From: Aquilaria yunnanensis
Lineage: Eukaryota > Streptophyta > Magnoliopsida > Malvales > Thymelaeaceae
Direction of reading: 5' to 3'
DNA length: 64,000 nt
Assembly (NCBI GenBank): GCA_039654915.1
Contig: CM077599.1
Span: 22,629,501-22,693,500 of the forward strand
Shown here: positions 43,925 through 57,913 of the stretch, piece by piece
Layout: each line of letters starts with the position of its first letter
Numbering within the stretch: the first letter of the stretch is position 1
The notes under the pieces: generated by a model
Seen by the model: the letters and a program-made list of their open reading frames with translations, nothing else
Told to the model about the DNA's origin: nothing
Databases searched by the model: none
Program-made: the position numbers and the translations under genes

Positions 43925-45490
43925 AATACTTAAGTCAATATGGGTTCGAGAAGATTGTGTGAAGATTAAGGGAAAGCCTTTTGCTCAGAATGTAGAAAGT
44001 AAGTTATAGTTTCATGAAAAAAACATATTACAAGTCTAAAAACGTGCTGGTCGTGAAGGGAAATTATATTTAGAAACTATATACTTCCTTCTTTAGGGGG
44101 TTCCATATTTAGCATGTCTGCTATTTGGGATCTTCCTTATGTAGAAACTTGAAATCTTTCTCTCTAGAGCTTTCCATATTTAGTAACTTTTATATTTAGT
44201 AAATTTAATGATTTTTGTATACAAATATTAAAATTACAATATTATTCCCTAAACTTTTAAGAATCGTGAAATAAGACGCGCCTAAATTTTGAAAACTTTG
44301 ATTTTAGTCATCCATAAAGATTATGTCATGGGCCCCTAAACTTTTCAAATATTTTTAGTTATACCCAAAATTTTTAGGATTTTGTGGCTTAGTCATTGAT
44401 GGTGAACTAGAGTTGCAGATTGGAGGAAATTCATAGTAAAACTAAGAAAAAATATTAGGAAAGGCTTCATAGGAAATTCGTGGGAAGATGTAAAATTAAT
44501 GATGGAAATTCGAGAAGGCCCAACAATTTGGGCTATCAAACCTGTGGCAATTTAAATTGTCACAGTTATAAAAATGGCAAAATTGTAGGAAATGTATGAT
44601 ATGAATGGCAAAATCATAGGAACTCTTCAACGATTTTGCCTTGATTTTAATCATTGCAACTATCAAGATAAAACCCTCAAACATCCCCCTCCTCTCATTT
44701 TTTGATTCCCTCAGAACTTCGTCCTCTTCTTTTCCTCCTCATCCTCATCTTACTCATCATCTTCAAAGTCATCATCATCATCTCCATTATCTTCTTTCAT
44801 CAATTTCAGACCATCTCCTTCATTTCTACAAGAATTTATTGTCATTTGGGAATTTACAATGGTTGTTAGGATTGCTGGTGCGATGCTTGAGAAGGTTCCT
44901 CACCATCTCCATTGAGTGATAGGAACGACACTAGTCGGAGGAGCTCGATGGCCACTACTATTATGGTAAGCACAAATTTTCCTTAAGAACAAGTGTTTCA
45001 AGCTAGCTTTGATTAGGCTTTTAGAATTTTTTTTTTTGTAATTTAACCGAAACATTTTGTACATATATATTTCATATTTTTAATTAATAATACTATATTT
45101 CCTTTGTTCAAATCATATTTATTTTCTTTAAAATGTATAATTTATTTATAATAACTATTCTAATAATAATTATTAATATAATTAGTAAGTTCTTATGATT
45201 GAGAGTAAATCCAGATAAAGGAAAATCGTCGCTAACTTCTTTCATGGTGGAATCATTGGAAGTAGTGTGAAGATTTAAATCTTATGCATGCTTGTGTGAG
45301 GTAAAATTGTTGTGATCTAGTATCATAGCAGAATCATCAAAATTTTTACGACTATTATAACCGTAGCAAGGATGCCTTTTTATTGCAATGATTCTGGTAT
45401 TCTGTCACCGAGATTCCAGATGATTTTTGAAATTAATGTTTTCATAGAAAAAAATGCTCTTGCTTATATTCTCCTACAAAATTTGCCATG
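43925..45490. other. AT-rich DNA, no gene recognised
   Basis: The first part (to about 44060) matches the duplicated locus at 54720-54800. The rest shows low-complexity CTCCTCAT-like tracts near 44730-44800 and T-rich runs, and no coding feature that I trust. Confidence 0.5.
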
Positions 45491-45499
45491 AGAAAAGCC

Positions 45500-45973
45500 C
45501 TGATCTTTTGTAGCATTGGTTGGGCTGGTTTGGTTTGAAATAGATCTAAACACAATGATCTGATCTCAGTTTTTACAACATGTATCTAAGTTATCAAAAT
45601 TATATGTCAGAATATTTATTCTAAATCATTCAAATTACATTTCAATTTATTATTCGGTTCATCTTTCTAAGACATATGCACATAGTAAATAAAAAAAAAA
45701 GATAAATATTAAAATTTTTACCTGTCATACTTAAAATTAAAGAATGATAAGTAACATATAGTCCAAAATTAGTAGGGAATAGCTTTATATATGTATGGTC
45801 AATATGGATAAAGCTAAAATATTTATTACTATTTAATTTATTCAATTTATTCAGTTTTAAGTATATGATCCAATAATTGATAGGATAACCAAATATGAAT
45901 TTTGGTTTTGGTCCAAACCAACCAAGTTAAAAAAGCAACCAACCCAATTTATCCAAATAATGCTCACCCCTAC
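45500..45973. mobile_element. Possible hAT-type MITE remnant
   Basis: The right end GCTCACCCCTA and the left TAGCATTGGTTGGGCTGGTT look like degenerate TAGGGGTGAGCATT-type hAT ends, with CCAACCAA/TTGGTTGG sequence near both ends. No target duplication was found. Weak call. Confidence 0.35.
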
Positions 45974-47354
45974 TCAACTAGAGTATTCAACTAGAGTATT
46001 TATCAAAGACAAGAAATTCAAACTTTTTAAAGGGTAAAATAATAAATTAAATAATAAATAATCACTCTTTTGGAAACATGGGTTATCATTTTAGGATACC
46101 TTGAATAGAAAGAAGTTGATACAAAATATGATGCAATGGAAGTATTATACAAAATGAAATGAAATATTAATTTATGTATAGATGTTTGATGAAATTAATT
46201 AGTATTAATAATTTCTAATTCAACTCGAGTACAAATTAATATACTACCCTTTTACTAAATGAAATGAAAAATTTATACAGATGTTTAATGAAATTGGTAT
46301 TAATAATTCCTAATTCAACCCGATTACAAATTAATATAGATGTTTAATGAAATTAATTCGCCCTGCAGCTGCACCGTAAGTTGAAAGTTATGGTGGCCAG
46401 TGGTCATGGCCGGCCGTGAACCCTCCGGCTCTTAAGTCTTAATAGCTCCTTCCCTTGTTCATGGATAATGTATCTTACAAAGCAGTATCAACCACTTTGT
46501 TTTACAGCGCTTTAACTAAACTGATTTGCTGAGAGCAGGTTTCTTAGTACACAGTAAAATAGAAAACTAGCACAAGTTAGTGCCCATGTCATGATTTTCG
46601 GCCTTATAACGTGTTATTGTTTCAATTCTAAATTGAACTTCCAAAAGTCTATTTTGAAATCGTTTTCTCTTAGTCATTTTTCTCTTTGGACACTATGCTC
46701 ATAATTGAGACCTGAAAGGTGCAACTAACTAAGTTTTGCCAGCTAGGTTTTTGGTTTTCGTCTTAAATTAGGATTGCTACAATTAACCCAGCAATTCCAA
46801 TGCATAAACTTTTCAATTTAATTACTACACCCAATTCAGTTTAACTTGAGCCAACTAACTTCAAAATGACTTATTTTTATTATTACGTCCATTTTACCTG
46901 AAACTAATTTTAATTAAAAGTTAATATTATGTAGCTGTAATAATCCATTGAAAATATATTTTTTGTAATCTTACCAATTTTTTATGAATTTTTCTATTTT
47001 AAAGCATTAAAAAATTCATAAAAAATTTAACAATATTGTGAAAATTTATTTTCAAATGAAATTGATTTCAAGTAAAAAAGATGTAAAATTAAAAATAAGT
47101 TAATTGACTTAAGTTAAAAATGAATTGGCTTATAAGATTTCATGTTGAAATAGTCACCCTTCATGTTCGCTTAATTATAGAAAGGAATATTATCCGAACT
47201 ATAAGTCTTCCATTTTACGATAATGTTCAAATCCGAGTTAAGAACGATCTTTTAGTGATCTTTTAGCTAACTTAAGTTAAAAGGAATTTGGTGTTAATGT
47301 TTCAGTATGTTTAATCTAATTTGACTTATGTATTTTCTATTTGATAAAATTTAG

Positions 47355-48090
47355 TGCTGGCTTTTTGGTTTTGACTAAATTACCCCCATGTTGCCATGGG
47401 AGTGTTGGCCTCATCACCTCCGATCCTTTACTTCCATGGAATCACCCTAGATGATGCCTACTTCGACCTTATTTCACAAGATTATATGGTAACTAACATT
47501 ACTAATTAATCTTTTTCTTATTGACCGTATTCTAGTATTGATTATATATTCACCAATTTTGTTATATTGCCCTTGATGATAATTATTGAAAATCTTTCTT
47601 TTGCGGCAGAGTGAGAGTGAACATTGCTATAGAACCATAAAAAGGTAATGGTTGGTGATGGAATCATTAGGTTTTCAGCCCGGTGGTCTTACATTTCCAA
47701 GTAATAGATTCTAGACTTGCTCGTAAGTTAATCCTTCATTAATTCAGCTCATTAAAATAGTTCAATAAATTGTATTGTTTTTAGTACTATAGTAACTACC
47801 ATTCCTCCTAATGTTCATCCTGAAATTTGTTTAGGCCATTGAGGTCAGTAGCTGAGCTAGGAAAATTTTTTATTGCCATGTTCTCGAACGCAGCTCAATA
47901 TAACCAACCGCCAATATACCATGTCAAAGCGATTTGCAAAGCCATTGATAGAGTGTCGTTAGGTAGGGACATTCTCAATAGAATATTTGTCGGATTTTTA
48001 GCTTATTACCATGGGATTAACAATAATTGTTTCATTAATCGACCACCACCTCGGTAGCCATTTGATACCGTCATCGGCTGGGATTGGCAG
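47355..48090 (+). pseudogene. S28 prolyl-carboxypeptidase-like pseudogene, second copy (internal exons only)
   Basis: Homologue of exons 3-5 of the pseudogene in the left half. About 47355-47488 encodes VLASSPPILYFHGITLDDAY. About 47610-47720 encodes SESEHCYRTIKR, a stop, then SLGFQPGGLTF and a further stop. About 47833-48089 encodes LRSVAELGKFFIAMFSNAAQ and NRIFVGFLAYYHG, with a TAG at 48055-48057 and then WDWQ before a GT donor. Exons 1-2 and everything after this point are missing: upstream sequence jumps from promoter-like DNA straight into intron 2. It shows what the intron looked like before the LTR element inserted in the other copy. Confidence 0.87.
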
Positions 48091-51000
48091 GTATTTGGCC
48101 AAATCTCATTTGTCACTAAAAATTGGTATTCTTGCCTTGCTATAGATTATTTAAAATTCTACTACCTTGATCTTATCCTACATGTTTTCTACACACCAAA
48201 TAGATTACCAATAATTTTGAAATGTTTCAATTTTTTTAAAATTTTTAAATTGATCATATTTAGTTTTAAATTAATAACCTTTTTAACTATTTTTTAATTA
48301 TAATGAAACCGGTATGAAAATATATATCTTAATTAATCAACCCGTAATAAAGGAAGGGACCCAGCCTAGCAGCATTTTATTATAGATTGTGATTTGTGAA
48401 CTTTAATATTATTTATGAGTTTATTGATATAAACAAGCTAGAATGTACAGTTACAAAAAAACATCGTAAAATAACTGCACTCAACGCTTAGTATTGCAAA
48501 AAATTTTAAATAATGTCAACGTAATTTAATATAAAAATAATATAAACTTACATTATGTCATTTTCTTATAAACCGAATTTCCAACATTTAGCGAAATTTC
48601 AGGAGTAACTTTTCAGTGAGTAGTGAGTTGATCAAAAACTCACTACTCACTGAAAACTTAGCACCTAAACTTTGAAAAACCATGCGTGTCTGTACAATAA
48701 CTACAATGACTAACAGACAACGTTTTAGGATGAGGGTGATTTAGCGATGGATAACTGAGGCAACCACTAAGTGGACAAGCCCAAAATCTGATAAGTCAAC
48801 CATTAAGCTGGGGCTAGGTTCCACTACCCCTAGGCCGTTGCCTCTCAAATTAGCCGCCGATTCGGGCGTCGAGTGCATCGTCGTTTTCACTCAACACCAT
48901 CTTGGCTAAGAAAGAGCTACAACAGAGGAGAAAAATGAGGGTGAGATCGAGACATTTTGGCTGATTTCACCTTCATCTCTCATTTCAATTGTCGAATCGT
49001 CTCAATTTCATACCCCTGTTGCAGTTTCACTGCTGGTTCTTGCTAAAATTGATTTCGCCATGCCAGTCAAAATCAGTTTACTAGTCCAGAATCTGATTTA
49101 CTGGAAATATTCAAAAACAATTATTACCACCAAATCTAAAAGAATCAAGCCTGATTATTCCACACCTCTCTCGTTGTTAAGATTCACAACTTGTGATATG
49201 GTGCTACCACGTTGCTGTGGTTGTGGCTGTGATGGAGTTAATTAGTGGAATAAAGAACGGGCCGATTTAGGGATCTGCCTAACACCACTAATCGCCACTT
49301 CAACCCCAACCTAACGTCGTTTCTTCAAACAATAGGTAATGGAATAAAGTGCATAGTTTTCCAAAGTTAAAGGACCAAGTTTTAGTGACTTCTGAGTTTC
49401 GGACTAACTTACTTAAGTTGAGCAAGTTCGGGGGGCTATTCTTGCAATTAGGCCTATTCTTTATAGCAATCAATTAGGGCAATCACCAATTAGTTGCTAG
49501 ATTATTTCTTTCAAAATTTTATATACCTGGATTCAAATTCCAATATATTTTTCATATTTTTTTCAAATAGCCAGATTTAATTTCTTTTTCAAAATTTTTA
49601 ATTCACATATTGGTTCAAGTTTGGATTTGGGAAATCTCGAAAGATGCAAAAATGATTTTTTTTAAATAAAAACATAAAAGGGTAAATTTACCACTAAATT
49701 ATAAAGAGTAAAGTAATTTTGCCGCTAGTTTTTTTTACAGGCAAATTTTCTACTAATATTGTTGTTGTGGGTAATTTCACCACTAGCCATTAAGTAGTTG
49801 GAATGTTTTGTTTGTTTAGAGAATATTTCGTAATATAATACTTAAACAAGTCCTTGAAAGTTTTCTCTCTAATTCCTAGCTGCCCAAACCTTTCAGAATA
49901 CATAAATGAGTCAAAACTCTGTGTTTGACTACATACCACCATTACTTAATCTTTTTTAATCTTTTTATTTTCAGCTTTCTCATTTTTGGCAAATAACTCT
50001 CTATTGCAATTGTTATTGATCCTTCATTCAAGAACTGCAGTACTTCTGAATTTAGTTTCACATACATTAATCGAACTATGTTTGATCAGGATTTGTTCTA
50101 AGAAGCTTTTCTAGGAGCATTGCCGTGATATGTAAAAGAGTGTATGTAATGCTAGTGACAGAAAGCGTGGAGAATGGTGAAGGGTACAAAGGTTTCCTGG
50201 AGTAAAAAAAATGATAAAAAAAATAGATTCAGAAACTTAAAGGGTAGTGGCAAAAGAAACTTGGAATTGAAATATGCTTTTTTCTTGTTTTTCACGTTTG
50301 CCACATTAAGCAATTTTAACAACTAGTGACAGATTTGCTTCAAACACAAAATATTGATTGCAAATTTGTATTTTTTTTTTTTTTAAGAATAATAGCAAAT
50401 TTGCAAGTAAAAAAAGTTATAATTCAATACCAAATTTGCCCTTTTTGCTTAAAAAAAATTGAGAAGGTACCAAACAACTAAGAATTCTATGAGACTGGGA
50501 AAACAAACTCTTGAGCTTTCATTTAAAAAGATATACAAACAAATAAGTATACAGACTAATAGTAGTTAATAACCAAAGCAAGTTCCTTCCATTGGCTGGA
50601 ATAAAGAGAAACATAACAAGCAAATAAATCATCATATATGGACTCATCTTCTTAGGTACACATCATCAAATCTAGAGCATGGCAAGAAAGCACACCTAAA
50701 ATTTTTTTTGCAGAAGCAAAAAACAGAAACCATGAACAGCTTCGAATCAAATAAAACTATATATTTAATTTAACCTATCAATAAAAAGTAAATTGATCAA
50801 ATTTACGACCTCAGGTTTTGAAGCAACCACTAAGTGAAGACAACAGATTCCGTGTGGCGAATTGATGGAGAGGTGGTGGCGGGACTCTATCGGAGGCCAA
50901 GACAATGTTAGCCAATCCTGATCGATCGGTGAAATTAGCATGATGAAGAAAGAGCGAGGAGCAAGGATGATTCTGAGCATAAAAGAGGCAGGGAGAGAGT

Positions 51001-51130
51001 AAGGAGCATGGACAATTCAGAGCAGAGGAAAGGCAGGGAGAAATGAAGCAGAGGAAAGGCAAGGAAAGATGAAGCATAGAAGAAGCATAAACACTTTAAA
51101 ATGGATGTTTAGTCAAATTCTTCAATTTTA
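48091..51130. other. Non-coding DNA between pseudogene copy 2 and hAT MITE 2
   Basis: The part at 48362-48580 is homologous to 34900-35090. The remainder has AT-rich sequence and weak short frames (for example 49060-49245) without recognisable domains. A GA-rich tract with repeated GGAAAGGCA(A/G)GGA lies at about 51020-51065. Confidence 0.5.
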
Positions 51131-51176
51131 TAATTGAATGAGACAAAAGGGCCGGTCGGTAATCAGTTAGTCCATC

Positions 51177-52300
51177 TAGGGGTGATCACTATTCGGTTAA
51201 AATCAAAAAATTTGAAAAATCAAAAAAATTTGGAAATTCAGTCTCATGAATTCAGTTTTTCGGTTCAGTTTCCATTGAAACTGAATAAAGAGAATATCAG
51301 TTTCGGTTATGAGTGTCGGTTATTTCGGTAACTAAAAAAACCAAAATTTCTTTATGTCATGCTATTCATATTTGATGTTTTATTTTATAATTGAATGAGA
51401 CAAAAGGGCCGGTCAGTAATCAGTCAGTCTATCTAGGGGTGATCATTATTCGGTTAAAACCAAAAAAACTGAAAAACCAAAAAAATGTAGAAATTCAATT
51501 TTATGAATTCGGTTTTTCGGTTCGGTTTCCGTTGAAACCGAATAGAAAGAATATGGGTTTCGGTTATGAGTGTCGGTTATTTCGGTAACCAAAAAAACTG
51601 AAATTTCTTTAGGTCATACTATTCATATTTAAGGCTTTGGTGGGCTAGATAACAGGTTTAAAAGGATGAGGGTTTGAGTGGAAGGTAGATAGAAGATTGA
51701 TGGCTTCTTTTGGGGTTTTTCCATCACAAGATCATCCTCTTCCGCCCATTGCTCGACTCCGTTCTTCGGCCTTGCCTCCGCCCTCGCCCCTCCGTCTCTC
51801 ATTGCCCTCCACTCCCCTCACCCTTTGCCCCCGCTGTCTGACCTCGCCTCTGCCCCAGCCCCCGCCATCTGCCCTTGCCCTCCACTCCCCGGGCCCTCTC
51901 CCTCGTCATCAGAGCTCGCTTCCGTCCTCACCCCCATTGTCAGCCCTCTGCTTCTAAACTAAGAAAACTTCGACGAGAAAACTCCAATACCAGCCAAGGA
52001 AAAGAAGGCTTAAATGTATGCTACGATTGGAGGGCAAAAAAAAAGCCAAGGGGTAAGGTTGTGGAAGGAGGAAGAATCTGGTCACGCTGATGCCAAAACC
52101 AATAAAATCACAGTCACAAATTTGCAACTAAAGAACAAATCTTGGGTAAACCCCAAATTGATCCTCTAAATTCAGTTGGTTTTGCTTCAGTTCCATCCTT
52201 TTATTCGGTTAATTTGGTTTGTTATAATAAAAAATCAAAACCTGAAGAAACCAAAAATTTCGGTTCAATTTTAACCAAAAAAATCAAACAATCACCCCTA
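51177..52300. mobile_element. hAT-type non-autonomous element 2 (1124 bp) with duplicated left end
   Basis: Starts TAGGGGTGATCACTATTCGG, ends AATCACCCCTA and is flanked by an exact 8-bp duplication AGTCCATC (51169-51176 and 52301-52308). Its left about 200 bp plus about 39 bp of flanking DNA occur twice: TGAGACAAAAGGGCCGGTC starts at about 51139 and again at about 51396. The centre (about 51730-51960) is GC/CT-rich, different from the related element at 31129-32069. Confidence 0.9.
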
Positions 52301-52308
52301 AGTCCATC

Positions 52309-54210
52309 AGTCATGATGCCCGCCCAGTTAGTCCATTAGTTGTGATGCCTGCCCAAGTTTTCACCCTGCTGGTCAGTTGTCAAAACTGCAAAAAATAATT
52401 ATGGTATCCCTAACAACTCAGAATAAATAAATTTGTAGTTTAGCAGTGAAAATCAGGTCGAATCCCAATATAAATTTCTTAGCCGAAAGCTTCCTATCAA
52501 AAAACTGAAATAAAAGGTTAGGGGGTTTTCTTGAATTAAATGTTGAATTAAATTAACTGTAGAATAAAAAAAAATTTAACCAATACTAAAAACGCTTAGT
52601 TTAGGGTTGATTATCCATTCTAATTACACAATTGATCATCGAACGAAAAATATTTCTTCAATCCAAGCAAATAAACAAGATTCTTTTTAAAACTAAAAGA
52701 TTCCAAAGAATTCAGCAGTAAAATTAACCAGAAAAAGCTTCAGATTAATTTCTTAATTTTGAGTAATAAGATATTGAAAAAAAAATTCTAATAAATCCAA
52801 AATTAGCATTAAGAACAATGAACAAAAGTTTATTCCAGGTAATAATCCAAAAGCTTGAAAAATTTAACATGTGTTGCTTCTCTGTATGAACTAACCAGAA
52901 ATAAAAATAATCTTCAATCAATTCACTTGTTTCTAATTGAATTCTTTACCTAAGCGGTTGAAAGAAAATCAAGCAAATTTGCAATCGTATAACCAATCCA
53001 ACAAGCGAGAATAGGAAATTTAATTGCAATAAATCTAAACAACAAATAAGTAAATACTTGAATTTAAAAAGAATTTAAGCAAGTAAAATCAATCCTCATA
53101 ACCGGTGTTGGCGATGGAAATCGTCCTTAGAACTGAACCAGAAAATTACTCACTCATGATTGAAACGAAAACAAAGATGAATGATAATTGAAAAAAAACT
53201 AAAATTCTGAAAAAAGAAAGATGAAGCGCGGGCAACTAGCAGCAGCCACTTCTTAAAAACCTAAAAAGATTGCCTAGTATGCTAAATGCACAAAATTTTT
53301 CCTAAACTTTCTATATTATTACAAAATTACACCACACAAATAAAAAGATTCAAAATAACTAAAAGGTTTCAAAGCTGTCACCAAGCAATACTCTAGGATA
53401 TCAGCAACAACTTCAAGCTGAGATTCAACCTTGAATTAGTCACTATTTCTTAAAATACAAAGCATGAAAGTTGTAGAGCTCTTTCTTATATTTGAAACGA
53501 CACCTGAATCGAATAGAACGGACATCTACAGCCAAAGATATACCCAAAATACCACAATTGCTTTTGAACTAGCAGTGACTCGCAAATCGCGACTTTGAAG
53601 CTGAATTTAACCTTCTTAACATGCAGATTGGGTTCCATGGTCTACATGTAAATTGTAACTCCAGATGTTAGCTTTCCAATCAATGAATCAAGAATCATTT
53701 GATTCTGATCTCTATAGCTCAAGATATGATTTTTCTACTGGAATATCATCAATCTGTCAGAATCATAAAAGAACACAATCAAATTAAAACTTGTAAAATT
53801 GCAAGTTAAATATACTTTCAATCAGTTGAGTCCAGAATACTCTAAGCTACAAAACATACTCAAAATATATCTTTAAAGTTTAAAACATATTAAAACAAAC
53901 TAAATATGAAAAAAATAATAATAATAAATATAAGTTTATCACCTGTTTTGAAACTCCTACTCAATTACTTTATGGCAACCGCTCATTGACTGGCTTTAGC
54001 CACGGGATTTCAATCTTTCAGTAGGCCATCAGCCTTTCTCCTAAAAAATCTGCCCCGACCTTTTTTTCGATTGATTTGGCAATCAAGTCTTTGCCAACCG
54101 CTAATCTTGTTACGGCCGCCGGTAGCCAAAACCCCATTTTGTTGTAATGATTGGAATTCCAGCCTTCCTGGTATAATAGGCTCCCGCATTAGCGTCAACT
54201 AACGTAAGCC
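52309..54210. other. AT-rich DNA, no gene recognised
   Basis: No coding block or paired terminal repeats found. Text such as AGCATGAAAGTTGTAGAGCT (about 53460) resembles non-coding parts of plant retroelements, but I cannot assign it. Confidence 0.4.
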
Positions 54211-54810
54211 ATTACATGGTATTGGTAGGTTCTTTGATCGGTCAAGAAACAAATTATTACTGATTTTCATGTTTTCCTAATCCAATACAAATATAAAATG
54301 GAAATGATGACGAAATGAGAATTTCAGAATTAACATCCCCCGTGCTGGCATCCTTGGTTGCAAATCGAGGCTAAGGAATGATAACAACACTCTTGTTACA
54401 TATGCTGTGAACGCAAATTTATTATTGTGGGCAATTTTCTTTGGGAAAATGTATTTACTTTGTTAAATTAGTTATGGGAAGTGCACAAGTGAATCTTGGT
54501 TTTTTTTTTCATCTTATGTTATTGTTTTCTTGTTCAGCATCATGGATTTATCCCAATTAATTTTAAATCATATTATTTAGATATGGAAGCAATGGGTTGA
54601 TCGCCATTAACTATTGATACTCGAAAGGGTTGAGTGACTCCCTGAGACCTTAAAGACAGCTAGAACAAGCAATCAAATACAAGTTTAAAGATCACATAGC
54701 TGTGTGCTGAAGTAAAATCCTTCGTTATTTAAATTAGTACAAACTCAAGAAAAATGTATGAAGTTTGGGAAAAGCCTTTTACTTAGAATTTACAATGTAT
54801 CTCATAGAGG
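54211..54810. other. Part of the segmental duplication (matches 37124-37430 and pieces up to 44060)
   Basis: The first about 250 bp align with 37124-37430 (GGTAGGTTCTT-GATCGGTCAA, AATACAAATATAAAATGGAAA, GATGA-GAAATGAGAATTTCA). The sequence then matches 42300-42480 and 43930-44000. Thus the hAT, Athila-like and Pack-MULE-like elements of copy 1 are all absent here. Confidence 0.75.
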
Positions 54811-57060
54811 TCATTATTTGCTTCCTCCTCACAAAGTTTACAAATCAGTAATTATCGGATACTATAGAGAAAACTGGATTTAAAAAAAAGTCTACAAACT
54901 CATGTCCCTTAGTTGATTCAATAATTTCAATGTTATGTTTTTTACTTCATACTTTTTGCACAACAGGCTGTCTTCATTTTTTATTTTTCACAAACAAAAC
55001 TCATCTTTATCACTTTTTTATAAAATGTATTAATATATAAACTATTCGTCTTCTCCTAATATGTGTTAATTTTTGAAAAAAATAAAATCAAATTTATACT
55101 ACTCCAAAATCATCTCATTTTATCATAATTTTTAAATTTTCACTGTAATTAATTATGAAAATAAACTTTATAATCAAATAAACAAAAATTCTTAAAACAT
55201 GTATAAGATTCGGTGCCCCATTTTTATTAGGGATAATTAAATTTGTTTGTGTGTTGTAATTAAACAGTAAAAGCTGACACTAAAATTAGTGGTGGGACTT
55301 GGGAGTAATGAACATGCGAGGCCCAATCAAATGTTCCAGAAGTTGGGCAAACTTCCACAGAGTTTTCTATTTTTTATTTTTTACTTTTTTTTTAATGGTA
55401 GGAGACAGTCGAAATTTTATTCCTCCATGGCCTCTGTCGCGATTTGCGATTTCTCAGTGAAATGATTGAACAAAATGATTTTTTTGGTTTTGGTAATGAA
55501 AATGTTGTTAAATGTATTAAAAGTTTGCAAAAAAATTTGTAAGATGAGAATTGATTGAATGTATTATTAGATATTAATATGTAATAAAAATTGTGTCATG
55601 CAAAATTTTTTACGATTTTGATATAAGCTTTTTAGTGCGTATAGCTAGAATTACTAAAAAAATATAACTTTTTAATGAAGATATTCTTTGTATTTGGCTG
55701 TGCCCGTTTAGTGAATTTCATCATATGACACTCGGATGAATATTGACTACACCCTAATTAAATTACTTTTGTGGTAAAAAGTTTGCAGGGATCAATAATA
55801 ATTGAACGAAATCATTTAAATAGGTAGATCGTCAAAAGCACTAATCAAATGAGGGTTGCCTTTGTCATTTAATAATATTTACTTTTCTAATTAACCAATG
55901 TTTTCTTTTGGAGAATTTTCTAACCAATGTTTTGAAATGCTGTACTACTTCATTTGCATTGTCCTCTAATATGTGCCACTTTTTAGATTGTTTGGCTATA
56001 ATTTTTTTTTCTTAATTTCTAAAGGTTTATCGCTTGACAAATGACAGAAAATTTAGATGCCTCTAAGTTTTTCTTAAGCAGAAGGTTTTTGCATACGGTT
56101 TCTTTTACTTCAATATTGGTTTTGATGTTGGCTAGATTTAAGGGATGAAATGTTGATTTTCAATTAATGCTCGTTCCTTGAATTATTGACTTGAACAATC
56201 GGGGTTATTTTCGTACCACGTGTGTGCGAAGAATTCTGGACTTCGTTAAAAAATTGTTACTCCTTCTAGGTCATAAAGATTGCCATCTTTACCTTTTTTT
56301 TACTAAAATTTGATTTAAATATATTCATATTAATTTGTATTGTAAAAAAGTTTAAAAAATATATATTTATAAACTGGAATCTTTAAGATACTATTTTCAT
56401 ATAAAAAAAATTATATTTGTATAAGAAATTTTCAAAAAAAATAAAATCATAAATTAATTATTATAAATAATAAAAATGACAAATTTTGCGAGACGAGGTA
56501 GTATTAGCTATTTATGGTGGGAAAACCAAGAGTTTTATTATCACGATTGCAAAAGTCAATACCAATATTGAAAGAGTATTATTGCAAAAACTTTAATTGC
56601 TTATTTTTAATTGCCTGTTCGTTTAATTTTAATGTGGAGGAGTTACATGTTATCTGCCCCAGGGCCCACTTTTAGTGATGAGCTCTCTAAATTTTCACTC
56701 TTCTTAGCCCTTGGCTTTGTGTTTATTTACAATTTTATCAATCAGTTGGCCTAATGAACAAGTGGAAGAGGACAAACAATCATGCAATCAATGGAGTAGA
56801 ATTTGGCTAACCGAGGATGAAGAATCAAGGGTCACAATGGGGTTGGGATTTGGGCGAAGAGGGTTCTAGCTGGGTCTAGTTGTCTGAGGTCTTACAGTCG
56901 TCCGGCAGAACGTGCTTGCATGATAGTAATCAAGCGTTGCCAATGTCTAAAGTCTTGAGCATCAAACACGATATGAGCAAATACTGCTTCAGTATAGTGA
57001 GGTAGGTGGGCAGGAGGTTGAGGGAGAACTAGCTTGGAGACAAATTGGGGGTTTTGTGTA
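54811..57060. other. AT-rich DNA, no gene recognised
   Basis: Only short frames without domain features on either strand. No repeats with clear borders. Confidence 0.45.
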
Positions 57061-57069
57061 GAAACATTA

Positions 57070-57250
57070 ATTGGCAAATTTGGGAATTGTTTTGCTCAAG
57101 TTTGGGAATTATGTTTGCACATATTTGGGAATCATTTCACTCAGGTTTGGGAATTTAGTTCACTCAAATTTGGGAATCATTTAGCTCAGGTTTGGGAATT
57201 GCATTTGCTAGAATTTGGGAATTCAATTTGCTCAGGTTTGCAAATCGTTG
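57070..57250 (+). repeat. Minisatellite of about 25-bp units
   Basis: Seven or eight imperfect units of the form CTCAGGTTTGGGAATTCATT. The frame across it (57034-57306) reads as repeated F-G-N and V-W-E motifs; this follows from the repeat and is not evidence of a gene. Confidence 0.8.
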
Positions 57251-57913
57251 TTGTTGATTTCAGCAAGTTAGTCATTGCAGTGGTAGAGCGTGATTGCCAA
57301 ATCTAGTAACTTTAGGGGTGATCTAATCTTTTTCTAAACCGGGTCACGGGCTCAACCCAACCAAGAATGCGAAAACACATTAATTTGAGCGTGATAATGT
57401 GAAATGAACTAGGCATTAGTCTCCCTAATGTGAAGTTCAAATTCCATGTTTCTAGGAAAAAACTTTTTGTGCCACTAACATTTTCTTTTAAAGAGGAGAA
57501 TTTCTTCTCTCCTTTAAGGGTGGAAATGAGAAAGTGAAGGGGATGCATTTTGGTGAAAATACTTTAAATAAATTTATTGGAAAAGTTTTAAAATCTCATT
57601 ATTTCCAATATGTACTCTAGTGCCTTCAGTAATTGAAAATATCTTTGGAAAAATCTTTTAAAAAAAAAAATCTTTTTTGCCTCATACTTAAAAAATGGGA
57701 AAAAAAATCTTTAAGAGAAAGATATTTGCTGCCTTAAATTTCAAATAAGGAAACTCAAAATTTCTCATCTCAGATTCTAATTACGGGAACTTAAAGTTTT
57801 TTGCCTCAAGAAAATTGTTTTAAGGAAAAAATCGGTTAAAGATTTATTAGACTTCAATATAGATCTAAATCAAGGTATTAATGTGACAAATCATGAAATG
57901 TTATTGTGGGATA

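Noticed and set aside
51697..51957. A proline/serine/leucine-rich frame in the second hAT MITE
   Set aside because: CT-rich low-complexity DNA gives open frames in several phases; no domain was recognised.
57034..57306. A 90-residue frame with repeated W-E and F-G-N motifs
   Set aside because: It is explained by the 25-bp minisatellite.
57312..57330. TAGGGGTGATCTAATC, like a hAT MITE end
   Set aside because: No matching inverted end or 8-bp duplication was found nearby.
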